Below are positions 28,801 to 37,395 of a stretch of DNA of 64,000 nt, in pieces. Positions within the stretch are counted from its first letter, which is position 1; each line of letters begins with the position of its first letter. The translations under genes were made by a program, and so were the position numbers. The notes under the pieces were generated by a model. It saw only the letters and a program-made list of their open reading frames with translations, made no database searches and was not told the DNA's origin. The DNA is from Planktothrix serta PCC 8927 (GTDB taxonomy: Bacteria > Cyanobacteriota > Cyanobacteriia > Cyanobacteriales > Microcoleaceae). The stretch covers positions 86,287-150,286 of the forward strand of contig NZ_LR734869.1 of the NCBI RefSeq assembly GCF_900010725.2, written 5' to 3'.

Positions 28801-29468
28801 ATTTTAGCACAAAAGAACCATCTTTGCTTGTTTATGCAAATTCTGATAGTTATTTCATTTGGGATTTAAAAAATAACTCTCTTAAACAACTTGCTCATAA
28901 TCAACGATATCCTATGTCAGTTAGATTTAGCAAAGATGCTACAAGGATTGTATCTTGTGGTTATGAAGGAACTATAACAGTATGGAAAAACAATGGGGAA
29001 CTAATAGGAGAATTTATTAAAAAAGATTCGGGTTTTAGTTTTATTTATGCTGATTTTAGCTCTGACAACCAATACATTGCTGCAATAACAACAGATGGAA
29101 GAATCGTATTAGTAAAAATGGAGAGTTTTTTGAAGCAAAATAGTCGAGTTCCAAAAAACAACAATAAAAAAACAGTCTCCGAAATTCAAGAATTTCATGA
29201 AATTCAAGAAAATCAGGGAGTGATTTATAAAATAAGTTTTAATCCCAGCCGTGAAAAAAATAATTTTTGGGTTTCTGGTGGTGATAGTAAAAGTTTGACC
29301 ATATGGGAAATTAACAATAATAATGATAATAATATAGAAAAAATTGATATTAATAAATTAAATAATTTACTTGACAAAAATTGTAATTTTATGAGAGAAT
29401 ACATTAAAAACACTACAAAAATTGAAGAAACTAAAATCTTTTCAACTTTTTGTAAAACTCATTTATGA
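25866..29468 (+). CDS. Caspase-STAND ATPase-WD40 protein (metacaspase-type conflict effector)
   Basis: A 1200-residue protein from the ATG at 25866; a TTG at 25839 is less likely. Residues 1-240 are a C14 caspase domain with intact dyad: His in YFAGHG (about 93) and Cys in LDCCHSG (about 150). Residues 265-680 are a STAND NTPase: FFGRDKV, Walker A GYSGSGKT near 307-314, Walker B LIFIDQFEEVF near 367. A Glu/Ala/Lys-rich coiled coil (about 680-745), one membrane helix (about 745-767), and seven WD40 repeats (835-1170), degenerate toward the end, follow. A C-terminal Cys-Asn cap closes it. This is a classic sense-and-kill layout: WD40 sensor, STAND switch, protease effector. Confidence 0.9.
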   Translation: MTRYALIIGIAEYQNLTPLPKAAEDAEAVAQLLEDFGNFEVTRLPHRRNSITQRLEIAPKQLVDSIKLGQALQNLLLERGKGKEVLIYFAGHGLTFTDNLGEIKGALAASDCQLERQGEQIIDYKYGMAFSSLNNLIKKSDLSSLILILDCCHSGYFLESELLQDTLTTFKTQRDYYLITGCRSFETAKVFKGESHSIFTTALLKGLSPENAGRKGRISGDRLFDYISNELRGSVQEPIRMGWGKAINLVTYSDIHSTIELVLFNRKNPYQGLASFQLEQKQYFFGRDKVIRILVTHLSNSRFLPIIGYSGSGKTSLVKAGLLAELEKDRIPASSQWKREIFTPGQYPFGKLVNAISKYSNQETYLIFIDQFEEVFTLCESEDERLKFFQLIAEEIKAPEKKSKLVLAIRGDFLERCSSYPDIVNLINQVPPVMYVVEPMSLEELEKVIEQPAQLHGVKFEQGLVSQMALDVIGQRGALPLLQYALQELWRVCIEEPESPEPILTKQGYEQIGGVKGALNNRANLIYESFSPDDQILVRELFMKLVKLGEGEEVTRQRIPWERLRAISSSPEQLQRVIEILAGSQQRLIITDEKTVEVAHEALISEWKLLKNWIEQDRESLRINQRFETAFQEWQESFKKSDEALLMGARLLEIQEWIEKTQPKLTSDEQAFFHSSLEQYLREQQAEVEQERQLREAAEAKAKAESEKAIAEMEKAMIAEEKAEAEAARTKQAEATVKVEKQRTKLIMLSSVLIAFTLGLGLIATTIDGQKRESEASRISAYITRAEQLLENHNQLEAAIASIEALGEMKKLHRENQEELRKIESVINNVQERNRLEGHERSVYSVAYSPDGEMIASAGDEGKIILWNSEKGKIKQTILAHQEPIWAVRFSPDGKFFASGGNDKTVKLWSSSGKLLYTFNEPQDIISDVSFSANSKQIAAATKDGDIIIWDVNTHKLITTLNISQPLINNKKKRIYSLDFSTKEPSLLVYANSDSYFIWDLKNNSLKQLAHNQRYPMSVRFSKDATRIVSCGYEGTITVWKNNGELIGEFIKKDSGFSFIYADFSSDNQYIAAITTDGRIVLVKMESFLKQNSRVPKNNNKKTVSEIQEFHEIQENQGVIYKISFNPSREKNNFWVSGGDSKSLTIWEINNNNDNNIEKIDINKLNNLLDKNCNFMREYIKNTTKIEETKIFSTFCKTHL

Positions 29469-29489
29469 TTTATTTGCAGGAGCAAATTT

Positions 29490-29783
29490 ATGACTGATAG
29501 ATCTGGAAACCCTGTAATATGCAGACAACAAGCATTCATAGGATTATTATTGTTGATCGTGATTAAGTCAAGCCACCTGAATGACGGTAATAGTCACTCA
29601 CCAGAATCAACCGATTCTGATAGTTTATTATCTTTTCTCTCAAGAAGCAGAGAGGTAATAGAAAATTTTAATAAGGGAATAGAAACTAATATAGAAGAAT
29701 TAATAAATCAATTGAGCTCTGTTACTACACAAATATTGATCACGGATTTAGCTAACCAGAAAAGTGCTGAAAGGGTCGATTAA
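29490..29783 (+). CDS. Small hypothetical protein downstream of the caspase gene
   Basis: A 97-residue ORF with a good ribosome site (CAGGAG at 29477-29482) and an ATG 21 bases after the caspase gene, so it should be co-transcribed. A hydrophobic stretch FIGLLLLIVIKSS near residue 16 could be a membrane or signal segment, followed by a Ser-rich region and a helical part with IENFNKGIETNIEELINQL. No family is recognised. The stop TAA is followed in the same frame by 56 more open, helix-like codons, so this may be the front half of a longer broken gene. Confidence 0.55.
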   Translation: MTDRSGNPVICRQQAFIGLLLLIVIKSSHLNDGNSHSPESTDSDSLLSFLSRSREVIENFNKGIETNIEELINQLSSVTTQILITDLANQKSAERVD

Positions 29784-29954
29784 ATTGTATTAAACTCTCG
29801 TATTATTGTACAAAATCTTGAATTATTAGAGAGATGTTTCAATCAAGGAGAAATGGATACACCAAGAGTAAAAGAAGTTGAAAACCAACTTAAAATACAA
29901 ATCAGTATATTGTTGAAAATATTGCTTTACTTACCTGATCAACTAAAACAATAA
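29784..29954 (+). pseudogene. In-frame continuation after the TAA of the small ORF
   Basis: Directly after the TAA at 29781-29783 the same frame stays open for 56 codons to a TAA at 29952-29954, with a plausible amphipathic helical sequence (VQNLELLERCFNQGEM, then KEVENQLKIQISILLKIL). A single base change to GAA, CAA or AAA would join the halves into a 154-residue protein. Alternatives: a recent nonsense mutation, a sequencing error, or chance. Confidence 0.4.
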
Positions 29955-30179
29955 AGTTTTACGTTAATAACAGACATGGAAAAACAAGAGACTATTTATT
30001 GTCTGAAAAAGACAAATATTAACTTGCTCCTTTATTGGCCATCTTAACAACATTCTGTTAATCTAACCTAACCCTAACCCAAACTTAAGGTAGGTTTTGC
30101 CTCTCCCCCCTTGTCAAGAGTACCGTACAGTCGGACACTGGACTTGGGAAGACTATTGGCAGTTGAGAGGTAATTTTTT

Positions 30180-31469
30180 GTGAAACGAGTTTTAGCAATC
30201 ATTCTCGGTGGCGGTGCGGGTAGCCGCCTGTATCCTTTAACCAAAGTGCGGGCCAAACCTGCGGTGCCCATTGCGGGGAAATATCGGTTAATCGATATCC
30301 CCATTAGTAACTGTATTAACTCCGAAATACTCAAAATCTACGTTTTAACCCAGTTTAACTCAGCATCCTTAAACCGTCATATTGCTCGCGCTTACAACTT
30401 CTCTGGCTTTGATGATAGCTTTACAGAAGTATTAGCCGCCCAACAAACCACCCAAAACCCGAATTGGTTCCAGGGTACAGCAGATGCGGTGCGTCAGTAT
30501 TTGTGGCTGTTTAAAGAATGGGACGTTGACCAATATCTGATTTTATCCGGTGATCATCTCTACCGCATGGACTATCGAGAATTTGTCCAACGTCATTTAG
30601 ACACGAATGCGGATATTACCCTTTCCGTATTACCCATTGATGAAAAACGAGCCTCTGATTTTGGGTTAATGAAACTGGATAACTCTGGGCGAGTGGTCAG
30701 TTTCAGCGAAAAACCCAAAGGGGACGCCCTGAAACAAATGCAGGTCGATACCTCCATGTTGGGTTTATCTCCTGAAAAAGCGAAAGAAAATCCTTATATT
30801 GCTTCTATGGGGATTTATGTCTTTAACAAAGATGTCTTGATTAAGCTATTAGATGAAAAGCCTCAAGAAACGGATTTTGGGAAAGAAGTAATTCCCAACG
30901 CATCCGAGGATTTCAACGTTCAAGCCTATTTGTTTAAAGACTATTGGGAAGATATTGGAACCATTGAGGCTTTTTATCATGCCAATATTGGTTTAACCCA
31001 ACAACCTGAACCTTCCTTTAGTTTTTACGACGAAAAATCCCCGATTTATACCCGTTCTCGTTACTTACCCCCCACGAAAATCTTAGATTGTCACATTACT
31101 GAATCCATTGTTGCTGAGGGTTGTATTCTCAAAGAATGTCGGATTGATCATTCAGTTTTGGGATTACGTTCGCGTGTGGAAGCTGGATGTGTGATTGAAG
31201 AAACCCTGCTCATGGGTTCAGACTTTTATCAACCGTTCTCAGAACGTCAATCAGGTTTACAGGAAGGTGAAATCGCATTAGGGATTGGCTCTAATACCGT
31301 AATTCGGAAGGCGATTGTTGATAAAAATGCTCGCATTGGTCGCAATGTCAAAATTATCAATAAAGAGGATGTCCAAGAAGCGGAACGGGAAGATTTAGGA
31401 TTTTATATCCGCAGTGGGATTATTGTGATCCTGAAAAATGCGGTAATTTGTGACAATACCGTTATTTAA
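30180..31469 (+). CDS. glgC: Glucose-1-phosphate adenylyltransferase (ADP-glucose pyrophosphorylase)
   Basis: A 429-residue enzyme that makes ADP-glucose for glycogen synthesis from glucose-1-phosphate and ATP; it is the controlled step, activated by 3-phosphoglycerate in cyanobacteria. It starts with GTG at 30180 behind a GAGAGG ribosome site. [24 protein letters not shown] is the nucleotide loop, [13 protein letters not shown] the base-binding region, [10 protein letters not shown] the catalytic Asp, and a left-handed beta-helix occupies the C-terminal third (from about 300), ending in the conserved [17 protein letters not shown]. Confidence 0.97.
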   Translation: MKRVLAIILGGGAGSRLYPLTKVRAKPAVPIAGKYRLIDIPISNCINSEILKIYVLTQFNSASLNRHIARAYNFSGFDDSFTEVLAAQQTTQNPNWFQGTADAVRQYLWLFKEWDVDQYLILSGDHLYRMDYREFVQRHLDTNADITLSVLPIDEKRASDFGLMKLDNSGRVVSFSEKPKGDALKQMQVDTSMLGLSPEKAKENPYIASMGIYVFNKDVLIKLLDEKPQETDFGKEVIPNASEDFNVQAYLFKDYWEDIGTIEAFYHANIGLTQQPEPSFSFYDEKSPIYTRSRYLPPTKILDCHITESIVAEGCILKECRIDHSVLGLRSRVEAGCVIEETLLMGSDFYQPFSERQSGLQEGEIALGIGSNTVIRKAIVDKNARIGRNVKIINKEDVQEAEREDLGFYIRSGIIVILKNAVICDNTVI

Positions 31470-31480
31470 TGTTGGCATAA

Positions 31481-32782
<1,302 letters not shown>

Positions 32783-32855
32783 TGGAAAAACTTTTTTTTC
32801 AAAACCCCTAGACATTTTCTGAGATTGTGCTACTATATAAAATTGTTGATTAAAT

Positions 32856-32937
32856 GGGTCGATGCCCGAGCGGTTAATGGGGGCGGACTGTAAATCCGCT
32901 GGCTACGCCTACGCTGGTTCAAATCCAGCTCGGCCCA
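32856..32937 (+). tRNA. tRNA-Tyr (GTA)
   Basis: A class II tRNA of 82 bases. Acceptor arms GGGTCGA (32856-32862) and TCGGCCC (32930-32936) pair, discriminator A. Anticodon GTA is at 32890-32892 inside CTGTAAA. It has a long variable arm and a T arm GGTTCAAATCC. CCA is not encoded. Confidence 0.95.
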
Positions 32938-32996
32938 CCTCTAAAATTAAGAATTAGGAACTATAAAGTCTTAATTTTTTGTTCTTAGTTTTTTTT

Positions 32997-33068
32997 GCCC
33001 GTGTAACTCAGTGGTAGAGTACCTCCTTGGTAAGGAGGAAGTCACGAGTTCAATCCTCGTCACGGGCT
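32997..33068 (+). tRNA. tRNA-Thr (GGT)
   Basis: A 72-base cloverleaf. Acceptor arms GCCCGTG (32997-33003) and CACGGGC (33061-33067) pair, discriminator T. The anticodon GGT (33029-33031) is in loop TTGGTAA between CCTCC and GGAGG. The T arm reads GAGTTCAATCCTC. CCA is not encoded. It lies 59 bases after tRNA-Tyr, probably one transcript. Confidence 0.95.
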
Positions 33069-33087
33069 TTAGCTTAATCTTATTTCT

Positions 33088-34680
33088 CTATAATGATTGT
33101 TTGACAATAATGCGATCGCCTGATTTCACCTTAATATTAAATTGTGCTTTAATATAATCCATGACTACATCCATTAACAGAAATCCAGTATCAACTTGAT
33201 TTTTTCCGGCTTTCATCACCTCATAACCATCCCCACCATTGACCATAAAACTATTGGTAACAACCCGATAACTTGCGGTTAAATTCAGAGGTTTTTCTAG
33301 TCCAGTTTGATCAATAATAGAAATAGAAAGCACACGAGAACCTACAGGTGCTTTTGGGTCATAAATAAACCGAAGTCCTGAGACTTGGGGAAATCTCCCT
33401 TCTCCTAATTCCACTTGACTCACGCCATGTTCTAAGGCTTGTTTAACTTGTTCTCCCGTTAAGTCTAATCGAGCAATCGTATTCCCAAAGGGAAGCACTT
33501 CTATAACTTGACTTACGCTAATATTTCCTACTGGAATACTAGAACGAATGGCTCCAGAATTTAGAATCGCAATTTGAGCCCCATCGGATCTTAATTTATT
33601 TAAGATGGCATCAGTAATTAAGTTTCCTAAATTAGTTTCTTGGGTGCGAACTTGCTCTCGACTTCCCTCTAATAAAACGGATGTTTTGCCAATAATCGTT
33701 TGACGTAAGATATCTAAAGGGGTTGAAAAAGCTTGTAATTGTTTAGAAAAACTGCCATCCGGTTGAATTTTATGGTCTATTGCATGGGGTAAACCTTCCC
33801 AAGATATTACCTCTCCTTTGGGGTTAAATTTAACTTTTAAATCCCCTAAATATTTCCCCCATTCCCAGTCTGTCACCACTAAAACAGTCTTTCCATTGGG
33901 TGTGTTGGTAACAACGGGATAGGGTTGTTTTGCATTCGGCATCGAACCCAACGGCGTATGGCTATGTCCGCCGATAATAATATCAACATCATCAACATTT
34001 TTTGCTAAATTGAAATCGGATTCAAACCCAATATGAGTTAAACCAATAATTTTATTAATCCCTTGTTGTTTTAATTCTCCGACCGCTTTCTTTGCGGATG
34101 CGATTGAATTGGTAAAGGTCACGCCTTCACCGGGACTTGAGAGGTTAGCGGTTTCTTCTGCGGTTAAACCAAAAATTCCGATTTTTTCCCCTTTAACTGA
34201 TAAAATCACCCAAGGTTTAACTAAACCCTTTAAAGGCGAATTATCGGCTACTTCTATATTAGCAGAAACTAGAGGAAATTTCGCTTTTTTAATAAAATCA
34301 GCTAAAATAGCTTGTCCGCGATCAAATTCATGATTTCCCAGGGTTCCAGCTTGATAATTCATCTGATTATAAAAGGATAAATCTGCTTGACCTAAATATT
34401 GATTAAAATATAAGGTTCCTTGAAAAATATCACCCGCATCTAAAAGCAGTGTTTCGGTAGGATTTTCAGCTTTTAAACGATCAACTAAGGTTTTTCGTTG
34501 AGCAATTCCCCCCAGTTGCGTATCATTAGTTGTGATCGCGTCTAAATGAGCATGATGATCATTGGTGTGGAGAATTCTGAGGTTAAAGTCGCTCTCAAAT
34601 AATCCTAAACTTTGGGAAGCGATCGCTAAAATTAACCCCGTCAGAAATAAACTTAAACCGAATTTTAATGTGCGTTTCAT
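33088..34680 (-). CDS. 5'-nucleotidase/UDP-sugar hydrolase family protein (UshA-like)
   Basis: A 530-residue protein from the ATG at 34680, where MKRTLKFGLSLFLTGLILAIA gives a good signal peptide. The frame is open 48 codons further up, but that stretch comes from an inserted palindromic repeat. LRILHTNDHHAHLD, LLLDAGDIFQG, LGNHEFDRG and DIIIGGHSHT are the calcineurin-like metal motifs; the C-terminal domain has NLITDAIL, LNSGAIRSSI, FGNTIARLDLTGEQVKQALEHG and NSFMVNGGDGY. It releases phosphate from nucleotides in the periplasm. His-His instead of the usual HSH at NDHHAH is a small variant. Confidence 0.92.
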   Translation of the reverse strand: MKRTLKFGLSLFLTGLILAIASQSLGLFESDFNLRILHTNDHHAHLDAITTNDTQLGGIAQRKTLVDRLKAENPTETLLLDAGDIFQGTLYFNQYLGQADLSFYNQMNYQAGTLGNHEFDRGQAILADFIKKAKFPLVSANIEVADNSPLKGLVKPWVILSVKGEKIGIFGLTAEETANLSSPGEGVTFTNSIASAKKAVGELKQQGINKIIGLTHIGFESDFNLAKNVDDVDIIIGGHSHTPLGSMPNAKQPYPVVTNTPNGKTVLVVTDWEWGKYLGDLKVKFNPKGEVISWEGLPHAIDHKIQPDGSFSKQLQAFSTPLDILRQTIIGKTSVLLEGSREQVRTQETNLGNLITDAILNKLRSDGAQIAILNSGAIRSSIPVGNISVSQVIEVLPFGNTIARLDLTGEQVKQALEHGVSQVELGEGRFPQVSGLRFIYDPKAPVGSRVLSISIIDQTGLEKPLNLTASYRVVTNSFMVNGGDGYEVMKAGKNQVDTGFLLMDVVMDYIKAQFNIKVKSGDRIIVKQSL

Positions 34681-34689
34681 ATCAGGAAT

Positions 34690-34800
34690 TAGTAAGCAGT
34701 AATCAGTTTGTAGGGGCGGGTTCATCAAGATTTTAGTTAATTGATCAACATCTAGTAAAACCCGCCCGCACCCGGAATTAGTAATCAGTAATTTGTCTAA
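34690..34800. repeat. Palindromic insertion flanked by AGTAATCAGT copies
   Basis: Arms GGGCGGGTT and AACCCGCCC (near 34716-34724 and 34759-34767) enclose about 35 bases. The unit is bordered by near-identical AATTAGTAA(G)CAGTAATCAGT and AATTAGTAATCAGTAAT. It shares the GTAGGGGCG core with the elements near 37052 and 51665. It lies just upstream of the UshA-like start. Confidence 0.6.
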
Positions 34801-34824
34801 AAACCAGATTTCTTGAATTCCCAT

Positions 34825-35175
34825 TTAAGCTAACTCTTGATCGGCTAGATTTTTGGGGAGTTCGGAGGGAGTAGATTGTTCCTGAACAACTTGAGGAACT
34901 TCATAATTAATATCACCAAATACAGAAATAAAATTTCCCCTTTCTGGGGTATCACTCACAACTGAAAATTGCTCAGGGTAAAGAATCACATTTTCATACT
35001 CAAATCCCGGTTCTCCAGTTTCACTTAAAATTGTTAGGTCAACAGCATACCCTTCTTTAGGACGTTCATAACATTCTATCACCGTTCCAATTGTGCCTTT
35101 AGGAATTAGGGATTTTCCAAAATCTGCGGGAATATCCACTAAGGTTTTAATGCGATCATAGGTTTGTGCTTTCAT
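34825..35175 (-). CDS. Small protein with SH3/KOW-like domain (DUF4926-like)
   Basis: A 116-residue protein. RIKTLVDIPADFGKSLIPKGTIGTVIECYERPKEGYAVDL looks like the small beta-barrel of DUF4926 (a 'protein from growth or guard' fold with a GTxGTVxE turn), then a Tyr/Glu-rich strand and a disordered Gln/Pro tail. The function is unknown and the family call is uncertain. It has no signal peptide. It stands alone between the nucleotidase gene and the invertase gene on the same strand. Confidence 0.5.
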   Translation of the reverse strand: MKAQTYDRIKTLVDIPADFGKSLIPKGTIGTVIECYERPKEGYAVDLTILSETGEPGFEYENVILYPEQFSVVSDTPERGNFISVFGDINYEVPQVVQEQSTPSELPKNLADQELA

Positions 35176-35323
35176 GATTCAGTCCTAAGCGGAAGTGAAA
35201 CGAACAGTTGGGGGTTTCGAGTCTGTAATAGCTGTGACCTTTCCAATCTGTAAGGTTGAGTCTATCATAGCGGATCAGTTTGCATTCGTCTAATTGATTC
35301 AGAAATTGAGAAGAGAATTTCTA

Positions 35324-36772
35324 TTAATTATCGGGTGAAGATGAAAATTCAATTAAGTCTAAATGTTGAGGATTTTGGAGTAAATATTGGGCGACTAAAT
35401 AGCCAGAAATTGTCCAAGTTTGATAGAGTCTGGCTTGACGACCAATAATTTTTCCATCCTCATGATCATAATATTCCGGCCATTCATCATGGGCTAAATA
35501 TTTTTCAGCAATAGCGATCGCATGATTAGCAATTGCCTCCTGACCCATTTTTACAGATGCGGCGGTTAATGACCACATTAAAACAGGCCAATTTCCGCCA
35601 TTATGATACGACCAAGGCACATTTTTCGGGTCACATCCGGTAATAATTTCCCAATCTCGTCCGCTCACGGCTGGATAACAAATTTTCATCGGCATTTCTC
35701 CAATTAAACTTGACCATTGTTGCTCAATTAAGGTTAAAATTGCTTGAGATTGTTTCTGTGTGGTTAAACAACTAATAATTGATAATAAATTTCCCTGAGT
35801 AAAGAAGCGAAAATCGAGCCAACCGACTCCCAGATTTCCGACTAAATAGCCACCTTTGCGATCTAACCATCGTAATACCCAACCGGGAACCGTATTAGCA
35901 TAAATATTAAATTTATTTAAGGCAGTTTCTCCAAATTCTTCAGTTTGATAGCGAAAAACTCGACGCAACAAACCCGGATCTAACCAATAGTGATGGCGAA
36001 TATATTTAATTAATCGATGTAATCGATTTTCTAAATCTAAAATTTCAATATCTTCGGGATTTAATAATTCTAATCCAACTTTTAAAGCAATAACAAACAA
36101 CGCTTGAATCTCAAGCGGATGACCGTAAACCCCCATGCGTCGATCAATCATAAATGCGCCTTCAGGAACTAACAGGGTTGGAGTCATATCAAAGCGTTTG
36201 GCTAAACATAACTCTAATAATAATTTAATTCCTCGTTGAAATTCAGGACGCTGGGCTATTTTTTCTTGGGGAACATTGGCTTGATCACAGGCTTTTTCAT
36301 AAGCCTTTAATAAGAAAATCCACCATAATCCCGAATCAACGGGAGTCACCCGACCGATGGCGCGTTGACCAAAATCCGCTTTGATTTCCTGTTGATTAAC
36401 GACTAAAAAACTAGCAGGCATTAACCCTTGTCCCGGTCTAACCCATTCTCCATTTTGGGGGTCTTGAGTCAGGAGAGATTGGCGCACCTCTGCAAATAAT
36501 CCTTCCCCAGGAATAGGATTTTCCCAATCTAATTGTAAACCTAAAGTTACTTCTAAAAAGTTTTTAACAATGTCTCGTTTTCCCTGCATTAAAAAAGCCA
36601 ACCCACAGGGAAAGAAATCTCGGATAAAACATTCATTATAATTGAGTTGTTCTTCCAATAATACCTTTTCCGTGGCGGCAACGGTTCCGACGGGTTTACC
36701 GTTATAAAATCGAATAGATGCTTGAAGACAAGCTTCAGCTTCTGCAATTAAACTATGATTCATGGGGGACAA
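35324..36772 (-). CDS. Alkaline/neutral invertase, glycoside hydrolase family 100
   Basis: A 482-residue cytosolic enzyme that splits sucrose into glucose and fructose. Features of GH100: YNECFIRDFFPCGLAFL near residue 45, AIGRVTPVDSGLWWIFLLKAY in the middle, and the late CDPKNVPWSYHNGGNWPVLMWSL and YYDHEDGKIIGRQARLYQTWTISG. The length and the absence of a signal peptide match the cyanobacterial InvA/InvB group. Plants appear to have inherited this family from cyanobacteria. It starts MSPMNHS; an inner ATG three codons later is equally possible. Confidence 0.93.
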   Translation of the reverse strand: MSPMNHSLIAEAEACLQASIRFYNGKPVGTVAATEKVLLEEQLNYNECFIRDFFPCGLAFLMQGKRDIVKNFLEVTLGLQLDWENPIPGEGLFAEVRQSLLTQDPQNGEWVRPGQGLMPASFLVVNQQEIKADFGQRAIGRVTPVDSGLWWIFLLKAYEKACDQANVPQEKIAQRPEFQRGIKLLLELCLAKRFDMTPTLLVPEGAFMIDRRMGVYGHPLEIQALFVIALKVGLELLNPEDIEILDLENRLHRLIKYIRHHYWLDPGLLRRVFRYQTEEFGETALNKFNIYANTVPGWVLRWLDRKGGYLVGNLGVGWLDFRFFTQGNLLSIISCLTTQKQSQAILTLIEQQWSSLIGEMPMKICYPAVSGRDWEIITGCDPKNVPWSYHNGGNWPVLMWSLTAASVKMGQEAIANHAIAIAEKYLAHDEWPEYYDHEDGKIIGRQARLYQTWTISGYLVAQYLLQNPQHLDLIEFSSSPDN

Positions 36773-37051
36773 TAGATTAAAATTAAGACTGATCCTATTT
36801 TATCAAAAAATGATAATCTTTTACCGCAATTAATCATAAAGAAATTCCAAAATTTGCAATAAAGAGGAAAGTGTACTTAGCAAAAATGGAGATTAGCAGA
36901 AATTAACAATAATTTTAAAGATATCATGATAAAATCAAAAGCTAAGAGGTTGTTTTGATAAAATAGGACATCTGTTCTATAGCGAGTCTAAATGGATTGT
37001 AGACTCATAATAATCAAGATTATTAATCCTAAAAAATAACCCAATATCTTT

Positions 37052-37283
37052 GTAGGGGCGAGGCGCGCTCATTGGTGTTAACTTAAGCCGAAAACCCGTG
37101 ATTACAACTAAGATTAGATCCCCCTAAATCCCCCTTAAAAAGGGGGACTTGGATCTCCTGTCCCCTCGCTTGTTAAGGGGGTTAGGGGGGATCATTGACT
37201 TGGGAGCAGATAGCGCGTGAATTCTGGTTTGATCGTCTACTTTTAGCGTTAAGTTGACACAAATGGGCGCGCTTCGCCCCTAC
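37052..37283. mobile_element. Nested MITE-like element
   Basis: The outer ends are imperfect 35-bp inverted repeats (37052-37086 and 37249-37283), each starting GTAGGGGCG and differing at only about five positions. Inside lies a second inverted pair, GATCCCCCTAA at 37117 and TTAGGGGGGATC ending at 37193, around a C/G-run hairpin. There is no ORF, so it would depend on a transposase elsewhere. It sits 112 bases upstream of the first AAA-WD40 gene. The rest of the 36773-37395 gap is AT-rich with no gene seen. Confidence 0.7.
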
Positions 37284-37395
37284 GATGAATTGGATTTTGA
37301 GTCTGATGTACAACTGATTTAGACTTGCTATACTGCTAGGATGACAGTTTGAAGTCAATCAATTAGAGAATAATATTTTTGATTAAAGATTAAAA

